Part shown: positions 7,172 through 16,827 of the stretch, in pieces
Position numbering within the stretch: the first letter of the stretch is position 1
Layout of the letters: every line of letters starts with the position of its first letter
DNA from: Pseudomonas fluorescens NCIMB 11764
GTDB taxonomy: Bacteria > Pseudomonadota > Gammaproteobacteria > Pseudomonadales > Pseudomonadaceae
Length of the DNA: 64,000 nucleotides
NCBI RefSeq assembly: GCF_000293885.2
Contig: NZ_CP010945.1
Span: 1,694,001 to 1,758,000 of the forward strand
Direction of reading: 5' to 3'
Made by a program: the position numbers and the translations under genes
The notes under the pieces: generated by a model
The model's input: the letters and a program-made list of their open reading frames with translations, nothing else
Database searches by the model: none
Told to the model about the DNA's origin: nothing

Positions 7172-8578
7172 TTAACGCAATTTGATGTTTGTCGAATGCA
7201 GCGGTTTGCCTTCCCGGTCGTGATAACTGACGCGAATCCGCTCTGACTCTACGATCAGATGGGCAAAGTTGTCCTGGCTGATCACCTCGCTGGTCAGTTC
7301 ATGCCGATAAACTCCCGCGGCAGCCTGCGCCAGTGGTTGATCGAGGATGAAGGTGGAGGCCTTGGCGTAGGGCAGCAGTTTGCTGTTGCACAGCGGCGAG
7401 GAGACGATGGTGTGAACCTCGAAATCTGGGTCTTCGCTGTGTGTCAGCCGGCTGGTGAGGGAGCCGTGCACATCGCCGGACACGAAGAAGACGTTCTTGA
7501 TGCGCTGTGTGCGAATAATCTCCAGCAATCGCAGGCGTTGTTCCGGAAAGGCTTGCCAGGCGTCATTGCCCAGGCGCTTGCGATCGGGATAGAACATCAC
7601 ACTGGTGACGACGAATTTCACCCGGGCCGGACTGTGAATCAGCCAGTTGCACAAGGCTGTTTCCTGCTCGTTGTCGAGGATCCGCCGGTCGCTGGCCGAT
7701 AGATTGCGTCGGGTTCGGCTGTCGGTGACAAACCATTCGATATCACCATGGGTGAATTGATACCAATAGCGCTCCAGGCGTCGTTCGATGTTTCCATCTT
7801 CCAGCAACTCTCGGGCGGGGCTGTGGCTGGCTTGATATAACTCATAGGCGGCGATGGCATTGTTATAGAGATCGTCGTCGTTTTTGTTTTTATTGGCGGG
7901 CCAGTTGTCTTCGATTTCATGGTCGTCGAGGATCATGTAAGTCGGTGTGCCGGACATCAACTTTGCAATATGTGGCTGGGAAAAAGCGATGCGGTACTTA
8001 CTGAGTATTTCCTTGTATTCCCGATCCGGGGCGATGATGTTCAAGTCATCGATATAGACTTGGTCGCCCGTCATCAACAGTGCGCTGATGGGCGTTTCGG
8101 TGCGCTGTGCCAGATGGGTGATGGAAGCGAAGATCCGGTCGCCCAGATGCGGGAGCGACGGCGCACCGACCGTCATCCGCAGGTAGCGGCATGACCCGAC
8201 GATGTAAGCTCGTGGCACGGCGGGATTGCTGGACGGGGTGCTGAAACGGTAGACAGCCCGGGGCCATTGCAACGGCAGTTCCTGAATCGTCTCGACGGTG
8301 TGCACCGGGCTCATGGGGCTGAACCAGCCCGCCTGGTATTCGTACTCGGTATCGGCGGCGAGGCCGTTGAGCGCAAAGACGTCGCACATGTCTCGCGCGG
8401 CAGTCAGTTGAATGAACATTCCTTTGGACCAGGGTGTGTCGCCGCTGCGTCGATAACGAACTCCACCAAATACCAGCGTGTCTTTTTGAAGTTCTCCACG
8501 TAAAAAGATACGTGCGTGATGAGCTGTAGTGTGGCCAATGATCGGGCCGACTGTAGGTTTGAACATATTCGAATCCAT
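7172..8578 (-). CDS. PhoD-like metallophosphatase / alkaline phosphatase D family protein
   Basis: A 468-residue protein with the metal-binding motifs of the PhoD superfamily: GSCRYLR, TGDQVYIDD, ILDDHEIEDNW and SGDVHGSLTSRL, plus WYQFTHGDIEWFVTDSRT. The N-terminal 120 residues form the beta-rich domain usual in this family. There is no evident Sec or Tat signal peptide, so a cytoplasmic phosphodiesterase or phosphatase is more likely than a classic exported PhoD. The substrate is unknown. ATG 8578 is used, with ATG 8566 as a possible alternative. It stands between dipA and the aceEF operon, where I recall no equivalent in P. aeruginosa, so it may be a lineage-specific insertion. Confidence 0.8.
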   Translation of the reverse strand: MDSNMFKPTVGPIIGHTTAHHARIFLRGELQKDTLVFGGVRYRRSGDTPWSKGMFIQLTAARDMCDVFALNGLAADTEYEYQAGWFSPMSPVHTVETIQELPLQWPRAVYRFSTPSSNPAVPRAYIVGSCRYLRMTVGAPSLPHLGDRIFASITHLAQRTETPISALLMTGDQVYIDDLNIIAPDREYKEILSKYRIAFSQPHIAKLMSGTPTYMILDDHEIEDNWPANKNKNDDDLYNNAIAAYELYQASHSPARELLEDGNIERRLERYWYQFTHGDIEWFVTDSRTRRNLSASDRRILDNEQETALCNWLIHSPARVKFVVTSVMFYPDRKRLGNDAWQAFPEQRLRLLEIIRTQRIKNVFFVSGDVHGSLTSRLTHSEDPDFEVHTIVSSPLCNSKLLPYAKASTFILDQPLAQAAAGVYRHELTSEVISQDNFAHLIVESERIRVSYHDREGKPLHSTNIKLR

Positions 8579-8738
8579 TCGAAGAAGTGCTAACTAATCA
8601 ATTAAGTCTGTTTAACTTTTCGTCAGTTGTTTGTGTAACTAAGCCTAGAGGCTGGCCGGAAAAAAATATCGTGCCGAAGTGGATTCGAGTTGTGGGTGAA
8701 CTCAGCCGCGGGCGTAGGAAAGAGTCTTTTTTCAAGGC

Positions 8739-8765
8739 AAAAAAAGCCCCGCCAAATTGGCGGGG
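8739..8765 (-). terminator. Terminator of the aceE-aceF operon
   Basis: The inverted repeat CCCCGCC/GGCGGGG (8747-8765) is followed, in the minus direction, by a T-run (complement of the A-tract 8739-8745). It lies about 73 bases after the aceF stop, fitting a Rho-independent terminator. Confidence 0.85.
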
Positions 8766-8837
8766 TTGAGGTACGAGCGTGGCGCTCGGAAAACGTGGAA
8801 CGCGACAGGCCCTCCGGTGAAGGAGGGCCGGCCGGTG

Positions 8838-10817
8838 TTACAGCAAGATGGTGCGGATGTCCGCCAGCAGGTCGCTCAGACGCTTGGTGAAGCGTGCAGC
8901 AGCGGCGCCGTTGATCACACGGTGATCGTAGGACAGCGACAGTGGCAGCATCAGTTTCGGCTGGAAGGCTTTGCCGTCCCAGACTGGCTGGATGGTTGCC
9001 TTGGAAACACCGAGGATCGCCACTTCCGGCGCGTTGACGATCGGCGTGAAGCCGGTGCCGCCAATGTGGCCGAGGCTGGAAATGGTGAAGCAGGCGCCTT
9101 GCATATCGTCAGCGGTGAGCTTCTTGTCGCGGGCTTTGGCGGCCAGCGCAGCGGCTTCGGCTGCCAGTTGCAACAGGCTCTTCTGGTCGACGTTCTTGAT
9201 GACCGGTACCAGCAGGCCTTCAGGGGTGTCGACCGCGAAGCCGATGTTCACGTACTTCTTGCGGATGATCGCCTTGCCGCTAGGTGCCAGCGAACTGTTG
9301 AAGTCCGGCAGTTCCTTGAGCAGGTGCGCGCAGGATTTGAGCAGCAGCGGCAGGATGGTCAGCTTGACGCCGGCCTTCTCTGCAACGGCTTTCTGAGCGA
9401 TACGGAACGCTTCCAGCTCGGTGATATCAGCCGAGTCGAACTGAGTCACGTGTGGAATGTTCAGCCAGCTGCGGTGCAGGCTCGACGCGCCGATCTGCAT
9501 CAGGCGAGTCATCGGCACTTCTTCGGTTTCACCGAAGCGGCTGAAGTCCACGACCGGAATCGGCGGGATGCCCGCGCCACCGGTTGCGCCTGCAGCAGCG
9601 GCCGGTGCTTCCTTGGCCTTCTGCATCATCGCCTTGACGTAAACCTGCACGTCTTCTTTCAGCACGCGACCGTGCGGGCCGCTTGGGCTGACCGCGCTCA
9701 GCTCGACGCCGAATTCGCGGGCCAGTTGGCGTACGGCCGGGCCAGCGTGAACCTTGGCGCCAGGCTTGGCCGGTGCCGCTGCAGGTGCGGCCGGTGCCGG
9801 AGCCGCAGGTGCCGCGGCGGCTGGAGCAGGCGCAGCAGCGCTCGGTGCCGCAGCCGCCGGAGCCGGGGCAGCAGCAGGCGCAGCGCCTTTGACTTTCAGC
9901 TTCAGGATCAAGTCGCCAGTACCGACTTCGTCATCCAGCTTGATGGAAACGCTTTCCACCACGCCAGCGGCAGGCGATGGAATTTCCATGCTGGCCTTGT
10001 CGGATTCCAGGGTGATCAGCGACTGGTCGGCGGTGACGGTATCGCCTGCCTTGACCAGCACTTCGATGATCTTGGCCTTGCCCGACGAACCGATGTCAGG
10101 GACGTGAATGTCCTGAACACTGTCGGCAACCGGTGCAGCCGGGGCAGCAGCGGCAGGCGCCGGAGCAGCGGCCGCAGGAGCAGCAGCCTGTGCTGGCGCG
10201 GCAGCGGCAGGGGCCGCAGCACCCGCCACTTCCAGATCCAGGATCAGGTCGCCAGTGCCGACTTCGTCGTTGAGCTTGACGCTGATGCTCTTGACCACGC
10301 CAGCGGCAGGCGATGGAATTTCCATGCTGGCCTTGTCGGATTCCAGGGTGATCAGCGACTGATCAGCGGCGACGGTGTCGCCGACCTTGACCTGGATCTC
10401 GATGATCTGGGCCTTGCCTGCCGAACCGATGTCCGGCACGTGCACTTGCTGAACCGAAGCGGCGGCAGGCGCGGCGGCTGGCGCTGGAGCAGCGGCGGCA
10501 GGGGCAGCAGCCGGTTTCTCTTCAGCTTTTGCAGCTGGCGCAGCGGCAGCCGCAGGGGGCGGTGCAGAGGCCGGGGCAGCGGCACCTTCGACTTCCAGCT
10601 CCAGCAGTTCGTCGCCTTCTTTCAGGCGATCGCCCAGCTTCACTTTCAGGCTCTTGATGATACCGGCCTTCGGCGCAGGCACTTCCATGCTCGCCTTGTC
10701 CGATTCCAGCGTCAGGATGCTCTGGTCGGCTTCGATGCGGTCGCCGACCTTCACAAACAGTTCAATTACTTCACCTTCACCGCTGCCGATGTCAGGTACG
10801 CGAATGAGTTCGCTCAC
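8838..10817 (-). CDS. aceF: Pyruvate dehydrogenase E2, dihydrolipoyllysine acetyltransferase
   Basis: A 659-residue core enzyme that transfers acetyl groups from lipoamide to CoA. Three lipoyl domains are visible, each with a lipoylated lysine in ESDKASME, joined by Ala/Pro-rich flexible linkers. Next come a peripheral subunit-binding domain (AGPAVRQLAREFGVELSAV) and the catalytic domain ending in SYDHRVINGA, whose His and Asp are the active-site residues. The start is GTG 10817 with GAGGAGA upstream; it lies 11 bases after aceE, so the two are co-translated. As I recall, P. aeruginosa AceF has two lipoyl domains and E. coli three. Lipoyl domains 2 and 3 are nearly identical here, and their genes share a long exact repeat. 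Confidence 0.97.
   Translation of the reverse strand: MSELIRVPDIGSGEGEVIELFVKVGDRIEADQSILTLESDKASMEVPAPKAGIIKSLKVKLGDRLKEGDELLELEVEGAAAPASAPPPAAAAAPAAKAEEKPAAAPAAAAPAPAAAPAAASVQQVHVPDIGSAGKAQIIEIQVKVGDTVAADQSLITLESDKASMEIPSPAAGVVKSISVKLNDEVGTGDLILDLEVAGAAAPAAAAPAQAAAPAAAAPAPAAAAPAAPVADSVQDIHVPDIGSSGKAKIIEVLVKAGDTVTADQSLITLESDKASMEIPSPAAGVVESVSIKLDDEVGTGDLILKLKVKGAAPAAAPAPAAAAPSAAAPAPAAAAPAAPAPAAPAAAPAKPGAKVHAGPAVRQLAREFGVELSAVSPSGPHGRVLKEDVQVYVKAMMQKAKEAPAAAAGATGGAGIPPIPVVDFSRFGETEEVPMTRLMQIGASSLHRSWLNIPHVTQFDSADITELEAFRIAQKAVAEKAGVKLTILPLLLKSCAHLLKELPDFNSSLAPSGKAIIRKKYVNIGFAVDTPEGLLVPVIKNVDQKSLLQLAAEAAALAAKARDKKLTADDMQGACFTISSLGHIGGTGFTPIVNAPEVAILGVSKATIQPVWDGKAFQPKLMLPLSLSYDHRVINGAAAARFTKRLSDLLADIRTILL
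9958..10361. repeat. aceF: 68-base exact direct repeat within aceF lipoyl domains
   Basis: Bases 9958-10025 and 10294-10361 are identical over 68 positions and lie 336 bases (112 codons) apart, in frame. They encode the lysine-bearing part of lipoyl domains 3 and 2. The identity at silent sites indicates recent domain duplication or gene conversion. Confidence 0.9.
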
Positions 10818-10828
10818 AGAGTGTCTCC

Positions 10829-13474
10829 TCAGCAGTCCAGTGGGTTGCGTTTTTCCGGGTCGATACCGAACTTGGCGATGGCTTCAGCCACCACTTTAGG
10901 TTCGATGTCGCCGCGGTCAGCCAATGCTTCCAGGGCTGCCAACACCACGAAATGACGATCGACTTCGAAGAAGTGACGCAGCTTCTTGCGGCTGTCACTG
11001 CGGCCGAAACCGTCGGTGCCCAGGACTTTGAATTCCTTGGACGGTACCCACTGACGAATTTGCTCTGCGAACAGTTTCATGTAGTCGGTAGAGGCGATGA
11101 CCGGACCTTTACGGCCGCTCAGGCACTCTTCGACGTAGCTCAGTTTAGGCTTCTGGCCAGGGTGCAGACGGTTGGTGCGCTCAACGGCCAGGCCATCGCG
11201 ACGCAGTTCGTTGAAGCTGGTAACGCTCCACACGTCGGCGCCGACGTTGAACTGTTCACGCAGGATCTTCGCCGCTTCACGGACTTCACGCAGGATGGTG
11301 CCGGAGCCCATCAGCTGAACGTGGTGCGCCGCTTCGCGGGTGTCTTCTTCGAGCAGGTACATGCCCTTGATGATGCCTTCCTCTACACCGGCCGGCATGG
11401 CTGGCTGCTGGTAGGACTCGTTCATCACGGTGATGTAGTAGAAAACGTCCTGCTGCTCTTCGGTCATCTTCTTCATGCCGTCCTGAATGATCACCGCCAG
11501 CTCGTAGCCGTAGGTTGGATCAAAGGTGCGGCAGTTCGGGATGGTGGCAGCCAGGATGTGGCTGTGACCGTCTTCGTGTTGCAGGCCTTCGCCGTTCAGC
11601 GTGGTCCGGCCGGCGGTGCCGCCGATCAGGAAGCCACGGGTACGGCTGTCGCCGGCAGCCCAGGCCAGGTCGCCGATACGCTGGAAGCCGAACATCGAGT
11701 AGAAGATGTAGAACGGCAGCATTGGCTGGTTGTGGCTGGAGTACGAAGTACCGGCCGCGATGAAGGAGCTCATGGCGCCCGCTTCGTTGATACCTTCCTC
11801 GAGGATCTGGCCCTTCTTGTCTTCCTTGTAGAACATCACCTGGTCTTTATCGACTGGCTCGTAGAGCTGGCCGACGGACGAGTAGATGCCCAACTGACGG
11901 AACATGCCTTCCATACCGAAGGTACGGGCTTCGTCCGGGATGATCGGAACGATGCGCGGGCCGATTTCCTTGTCCTTGACCAGCTGCGCGAGGATCCGCA
12001 CGAACGCCATGGTGGTGGAAATCTCACGGTCGCCCGAGCCGTCTAGGATAGCCTTGAGGGTATCCAGCGATGGGGTCGGTACGCTGAAGCTCTGCGCGCG
12101 GCGCTGTGGCACGAAACCGCCCAGTGCAGTGCGGCGCTCGCTCAGGTAGCGGGCTTCGGCGCTGTTCGGTTCAGGTTTGAAGAACGGCAGGTTTTCCAGC
12201 TCTTCGTCCTTGACCGGGATGTCGAAGCGGTCACGGAACAACTTAAGGCTGTCGACATCGACTTTCTTGGTGTTGTGCGCAGTGTTTTTCGCTTCGCCGG
12301 CACCGGTGCCATAACCCTTGATGGTCTTGGCCAGGATGACGGTCGGTTGTTCTTTGTGGTTGACCGCTTCGTGGTACGCCGCGTAGACCTTGTACGGGTC
12401 GTGACCGCCACGGTTGAGTTTCCAGATCTCGTCGTCGGACAGATCAGCAACCATCGCCTTGAGTTCTGGCGAGTTGAAGAAGTGTTCACGCACGAACGCG
12501 CCGTCTTTGGCTTTGTAGTTCTGGTACTCGCCGTCGATGACTTCGTCCATGCGACGTTGCAGGATGCCGTCGACGTCTTTGGCCAGCAGTGGGTCCCAGA
12601 AACGGCCCCAGATGACTTTGGTCACGTTCCACTGAGCGCCACGGAACACGCCTTCGAGTTCCTGGATGATCTTGCCGTTGCCGCGAACCGGGCCGTCGAG
12701 GCGCTGCAGGTTGCAGTTGATGACAAAGATCAGGTTGTCGAGCTTCTCGCGGCCAGCCAGCGAGATCGCGCCCAGGGATTCCGGCTCGTCGCACTCGCCG
12801 TCGCCCAGGAAGCACCAGACTTTCTGCTTGCCTTCCGGGATGAAGCCACGGGCTTCCAGGTACTTCATGAAGCGAGCCTGGTAGATCGCCTGGATCGGGC
12901 CCAGACCCATGGATACGGTCGGGAACTGCCAGAAATCAGGCATCAGCCAAGGGTGCGGATAGGACGAGAGGCCCTGGCCGTCCACTTCCTGGCGGAAGTT
13001 GTTCATCTGGTCTTCGGTGATGCGGCCTTCCATGAACGCGCGGGCATAAACGCCTGGCGAGGTGTGGCCCTGGAAGTAGATCAGGTCGCCGCCGTGTTCG
13101 TCGGTCGGGGCCTGGAAGAAATAGTTGAAACCGATGTCGTACAGGGTGGCGCTGGAGGCGAAGCTGGAGATGTGACCGCCCAGGTCAGAATCTTTCAGGT
13201 TCGTACGCATCACCATGGCCATCGCGTTCCAGCGTACCAACGAGCGAATGCGGCGTTCCATGAACAGGTCGCCAGGCATGCGTGCTTCGTGGGTAACGGG
13301 AATGGTGTTGCGGTATGGCGTGGTGATGGCGTAAGGCAATTGCGAACCGCTGCGGGTTGCGAGTTCGCCCATACGGGTCATCAGATAATGAGCACGGTCT
13401 TCGCCTTCTTTGTCGAGAACCGATTCCAGGGCGTCCAGCCATTCCTGGGTTTCGACGGGATCGAGGTCTTGCAT
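10829..13474 (-). CDS. aceE: Pyruvate dehydrogenase E1 component (homodimeric)
   Basis: An 881-residue thiamine-diphosphate enzyme that decarboxylates pyruvate and acetylates the lipoyl groups of AceF. The thiamine-diphosphate motif runs from GDGECDEPES to VINCNLQRLDGPV, and the fold and length match the homodimeric E1 of enterobacteria and pseudomonads. The N-terminus MQDLDPVETQEWLDALESV is family-typical, and ATG 13474 has GGAG upstream. It is the first gene of the aceE-aceF operon. Two palindromic GntR-type operator candidates lie 112-176 bases upstream, suggesting control by a PdhR/LldR-like regulator encoded elsewhere. Confidence 0.97.
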   Translation of the reverse strand: MQDLDPVETQEWLDALESVLDKEGEDRAHYLMTRMGELATRSGSQLPYAITTPYRNTIPVTHEARMPGDLFMERRIRSLVRWNAMAMVMRTNLKDSDLGGHISSFASSATLYDIGFNYFFQAPTDEHGGDLIYFQGHTSPGVYARAFMEGRITEDQMNNFRQEVDGQGLSSYPHPWLMPDFWQFPTVSMGLGPIQAIYQARFMKYLEARGFIPEGKQKVWCFLGDGECDEPESLGAISLAGREKLDNLIFVINCNLQRLDGPVRGNGKIIQELEGVFRGAQWNVTKVIWGRFWDPLLAKDVDGILQRRMDEVIDGEYQNYKAKDGAFVREHFFNSPELKAMVADLSDDEIWKLNRGGHDPYKVYAAYHEAVNHKEQPTVILAKTIKGYGTGAGEAKNTAHNTKKVDVDSLKLFRDRFDIPVKDEELENLPFFKPEPNSAEARYLSERRTALGGFVPQRRAQSFSVPTPSLDTLKAILDGSGDREISTTMAFVRILAQLVKDKEIGPRIVPIIPDEARTFGMEGMFRQLGIYSSVGQLYEPVDKDQVMFYKEDKKGQILEEGINEAGAMSSFIAAGTSYSSHNQPMLPFYIFYSMFGFQRIGDLAWAAGDSRTRGFLIGGTAGRTTLNGEGLQHEDGHSHILAATIPNCRTFDPTYGYELAVIIQDGMKKMTEEQQDVFYYITVMNESYQQPAMPAGVEEGIIKGMYLLEEDTREAAHHVQLMGSGTILREVREAAKILREQFNVGADVWSVTSFNELRRDGLAVERTNRLHPGQKPKLSYVEECLSGRKGPVIASTDYMKLFAEQIRQWVPSKEFKVLGTDGFGRSDSRKKLRHFFEVDRHFVVLAALEALADRGDIEPKVVAEAIAKFGIDPEKRNPLDC

Positions 13475-13857
13475 GGCTTGCTCCAGGGCGGAAAGGCTTC
13501 CAGAATCGGTTGCCTGAGTTTGCGACTGGCCTTGTGGGCAGACGATATAAATTCTTGGATTGCCGAGAGGTTGTTCCGGCGGCGTGTAGTTTTACTACAA
13601 ATCATCGGGCATTTCAGCCTTTCGAATGTATATACGAGTAGTAAAACTACAGATGAGCGGCTTGTGGCCTCCAGCTGCGTTGTGAGAATAATCGTTAAGG
13701 TTGGTCTTTTGCCAACCAAAAAAGGTGAAAGCTTGATGCTGTCTACCAAAAATGAAGAAATTTCAGCTATTTCTAACCTTTGTTCGACAGTCGATCACGT
13801 AGTGCAATTTGAAAATTCACTACATGCAGCCCTCTACACGCCGATCAAGGATAGACC
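13475..13857. other. Divergent aceE-glnE intergenic region
   Basis: A 383-base gap between the start codons of aceE (minus) and glnE (plus). It contains two GTAGT-TTT-ACTAC type palindromes (described separately), an AT-rich TTATAT element on the minus strand at 13545-13550 that could be the aceE -10, and a GGTTGG/CCAACC hairpin at 13699-13717 without a following T-run. The 100 bases before glnE are AT-rich and probably hold its promoter, but no clear -35/-10 pair was recognised. No gene is seen here. Confidence 0.6.
13586..13650. promoter_or_regulatory. Twin GntR-type operator candidates upstream of aceE
   Basis: Two 13-base dyads, GTAGTTTTACTAC (13586-13598) and its exact reverse complement GTAGTAAAACTAC (13638-13650), are centred 52 bases apart, about five helical turns. 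Each fits the T-x-G-T-N3-A-C-x-A consensus of the FadR branch of the GntR family (PdhR, LldR). Their place upstream of aceE suggests a pyruvate- or lactate-responsive repressor. The regulator is not encoded in this window. Seen in sequence; the regulator assignment is inference. Confidence 0.6.
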
Positions 13858-16797
13858 ATGAGCCTCCCTTCGCTTGCCGAACTGCCTGGCATTCTCCTGC
13901 CGTTTGTCACCCGTGCCGAGCAGTCGTTCCGTGCAGCGGTCGAGGCGCTCGATGATGATCATGGCCTGTCTTCGTGGACACCTGAACGCTGGGCGCAGTT
14001 CGCCCGTGTCACTGCCGCCAGCGACTTCGTGATTGAACAAAGCATTCGTGACCCTTTGATGTTGCTGGCACTGGTGCAGTCCGGCGAACTGGATCGCGGC
14101 TTTGCCCCCGGCGAGTTGTGCGCGCAGATTGCGGCGGCGGTGAATGCCGGGCAGACCGAAGACGAACTCGGCCGCGTCTTGCGTCGCCAGCGCACCCGTC
14201 ATCAAGTGCGGATCATCTGGCGTGACCTGACCCGTCAGGCCGACCTCATCCAGACCTGCCGCGACCTCTCGGACATGGCCGACGCCAGCATCGATCAGGC
14301 TTATCAATGGTTGTACTCGCGCCATTGCCAGCAGTTCGGCGTGCCGACCGGTCGACGCAGCGGCGAGCCGCAGCAGATGGTCATCCTCGGCATGGGCAAG
14401 CTCGGCGCGGTCGAGCTCAACCTGTCTTCGGACATCGACCTGATCTTCGCCTACCCCGAGGGCGGCGAAACTGTCGGCGTGAAACGCTCGCTGGATAATC
14501 AGGAATTCTTCATCCGCCTCGGTCAGCGCCTGATCAAGGCACTGGACCCGATGACCGTCGACGGTTTTGTGTTCCGCGTGGACATGCGCCTGCGACCCTA
14601 CGGTTCGGCCGGTGCGTTGGTGCTGAGCTTCAACGCGCTGGAGCAGTATTACCAGGATCAGGGGCGCGACTGGGAGCGCTACGCGATGATCAAGTCGCGG
14701 GTGGTGGCCGGCGATCAAGTGGCGGGTGCGCAGCTGCAAGAGATGCTGCGGCCGTTCGTTTACCGGCGTTACCTGGACTTCTCCGCCATCGAAGCGCTGC
14801 GCACGATGAAGCAGTTGATCCAGCAGGAAGTCCGGCGCAAGGGCATGGCCGACAACATCAAGCTCGGCTCCGGCGGCATCCGCGAAGTCGAGTTTATCGC
14901 CCAGGCATTTCAGCTGATCCACGGCGGCCGCGACCTGAGCCTGCAACAACGTCCTCTATTAAAAGTATTGAGCACCCTGGAAGGTCAGGGCTACCTGCCG
15001 CCGGCGGTGGTCAGCGAACTGCGCGAAGGCTACGAATTCCTGCGTTACACCGAGCACGCCATTCAGGCGATTGCAGACCGCCAGACCCAGATGTTGCCGG
15101 ACGGTGCGCAGGATCAGGCGCGTATTGCCTTTATGTTGGGCTTTGCCGATTGGGACGCCTTTCATGAGCAACTGATGTATTGGCGCGGTCGTGTTGCGTG
15201 GCACTTCGGCCAGGTGATCGCCGATCCCGACGAAGAGGAAGGGGCTGAAAGCGAAGTGGTGGTCGGCGGTGAATGGCTGCCACTGTGGGAAGAGGCGCAG
15301 GACGAAGAGGCCGCTTGCCGCCAGTTGGAGGAGGGCGGTTTCGTCGATGCCACCAAAGCCCTGAAAGCCCTGGCCAGCCTGCGCAGCAGCCCGCAATTGC
15401 GCGCGATGCAGCGTTTGGGGCGCGAACGCCTTGATGCCTTTATTCCACGGTTGCTGGCGCAGGCGGTCGAACACGCCAATCCGGATCTGGTGCTGGAACG
15501 CGTGCTGCCGCTGGTTGAAGCGGTGGCCCGGCGTTCCGCGTACTTGGTGCTGCTGACCGAAAACCCCGGCGCGCTGCGACGCTTGCTGACCTTGTGCGCT
15601 GCGAGCCCGTGGATTGCCGAACAGATCACCCGCTTCCCGCTGCTGCTCGACGAATTGCTCAACGAAGGCCGGCTGTTCAAACCGCCCCTGGCGCCGGAGC
15701 TGGCCGCTGAGTTGCGCGAGCGCCTGACACGAATTCCCGAGGACGACCTCGAGCAGCAAATGGAAGCCCTGCGCCATTTCAAGCTGGCGCACCGCTTGCG
15801 CGTCGCCGCGTCGGAGATCGCCGGCAGCCTGCCGTTGATGAAAGTCAGCGATTACCTGACCTGGCTCGCCGAAGCGATCCTCGAACAGGTGCTGGCCCTG
15901 GCCTGGCGCCAGACGGTAGCCAAATACGGCACGCCGCTGCGCAGTGACGGTACGCTGTGCGATCCGGGCTTCATCATTGTCGGTTACGGGAAAGTCGGCG
16001 GGCTGGAATTGGGGCATGGTTCGGACCTGGACCTGGTGTTCATTCATGACGGTGACCCGCAGGCTGAAACCGACGGCCCGAAACCGATTGATGGCGCGCA
16101 ATTCTTCACCCGGCTCGGGCAGCGGATCATTCACTTGCTCACGGCCCAGACCAACTCCGGCCAGCTCTATGAAGTGGACATGCGCCTGCGACCGTCCGGT
16201 GCTTCCGGTCTGTTGGTGAGTTCGCTTGGCGCGTTTGCGCGTTATCAGGAAAACGAAGCCTGGACCTGGGAACATCAGGCGTTGGTGCGGGCGCGGGTAT
16301 TGGTGGGCAGTCAGGACGTCGGCCAGGCGTTCGAGAAGGTTCGCGCGGCGATTTTGGGCAAAGTCCGGGATTTACCGACCTTGCGCCAGGAGGTCAGCGA
16401 GATGCGCGCCAAGATGCGCGACAACCTCGGCAGCAAGAGCACCGCGGCCGGCACCGGGGCGAATGCCTTCGAGGCCACGGCGCCGTTCGATCTCAAGCAG
16501 GACGCCGGAGGTATCGTCGATATTGAATTTATGGTGCAATACGCGGCCTTGGCGTGGTCCGAAACACACCCGCCATTGCTGCGCTGGACCGACAATATCC
16601 GCATTCTGGAAGAGCTGGAACACGAAGGGCTGATGCCCGCCGAAGACGCCAGCCTGTTGCGCGAGGCCTATAAAGCCTACCGCTCCGCCGCGCACCGGCA
16701 GGCCTTGCAGAAGGACGCCGGGGTGATACCGGGCGACCAGTTCGTGGACGAACGACGGCAGGTGTTGCGGATCTGGCGCGAGTTGGGTCTAAGCTGA
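13858..16797 (+). CDS. glnE: Bifunctional glutamine synthetase adenylyltransferase/deadenylase
   Basis: A 979-residue enzyme that adenylylates and deadenylylates a tyrosine of glutamine synthetase in response to PII, tuning nitrogen assimilation. Two nucleotidyltransferase domains are visible: LGMGKLGAVELNLSSDIDL (about residue 180) and VGYGKVGGLELGHGSDLDL (about residue 705), both with the D-x-D metal pair. The former belongs to the deadenylating half and the latter to the adenylating half. Length and ATG 13858 match family members. The next gene, waaF, is 199 bases downstream beyond a REP pair and a terminator-like hairpin, so glnE is probably a separate unit. Confidence 0.97.
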   Translation: MSLPSLAELPGILLPFVTRAEQSFRAAVEALDDDHGLSSWTPERWAQFARVTAASDFVIEQSIRDPLMLLALVQSGELDRGFAPGELCAQIAAAVNAGQTEDELGRVLRRQRTRHQVRIIWRDLTRQADLIQTCRDLSDMADASIDQAYQWLYSRHCQQFGVPTGRRSGEPQQMVILGMGKLGAVELNLSSDIDLIFAYPEGGETVGVKRSLDNQEFFIRLGQRLIKALDPMTVDGFVFRVDMRLRPYGSAGALVLSFNALEQYYQDQGRDWERYAMIKSRVVAGDQVAGAQLQEMLRPFVYRRYLDFSAIEALRTMKQLIQQEVRRKGMADNIKLGSGGIREVEFIAQAFQLIHGGRDLSLQQRPLLKVLSTLEGQGYLPPAVVSELREGYEFLRYTEHAIQAIADRQTQMLPDGAQDQARIAFMLGFADWDAFHEQLMYWRGRVAWHFGQVIADPDEEEGAESEVVVGGEWLPLWEEAQDEEAACRQLEEGGFVDATKALKALASLRSSPQLRAMQRLGRERLDAFIPRLLAQAVEHANPDLVLERVLPLVEAVARRSAYLVLLTENPGALRRLLTLCAASPWIAEQITRFPLLLDELLNEGRLFKPPLAPELAAELRERLTRIPEDDLEQQMEALRHFKLAHRLRVAASEIAGSLPLMKVSDYLTWLAEAILEQVLALAWRQTVAKYGTPLRSDGTLCDPGFIIVGYGKVGGLELGHGSDLDLVFIHDGDPQAETDGPKPIDGAQFFTRLGQRIIHLLTAQTNSGQLYEVDMRLRPSGASGLLVSSLGAFARYQENEAWTWEHQALVRARVLVGSQDVGQAFEKVRAAILGKVRDLPTLRQEVSEMRAKMRDNLGSKSTAAGTGANAFEATAPFDLKQDAGGIVDIEFMVQYAALAWSETHPPLLRWTDNIRILEELEHEGLMPAEDASLLREAYKAYRSAAHRQALQKDAGVIPGDQFVDERRQVLRIWRELGLS

Positions 16798-16827
16798 AAC
16801 GTGGCCGTTGGAACGACGAGATTCAAA

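Noticed and set aside
8757..10955. Long open frame on the plus strand opposite aceF
   Set aside because: Antisense of the Ala/Pro-rich aceF linkers; Arg/Gly/Ser repeats come from codon bias, with no domains.
13699..13717. GGTTGG/CCAACC hairpin next to an A-run
   Set aside because: In neither direction is it followed by T residues in the transcript, so it is not a Rho-independent terminator.
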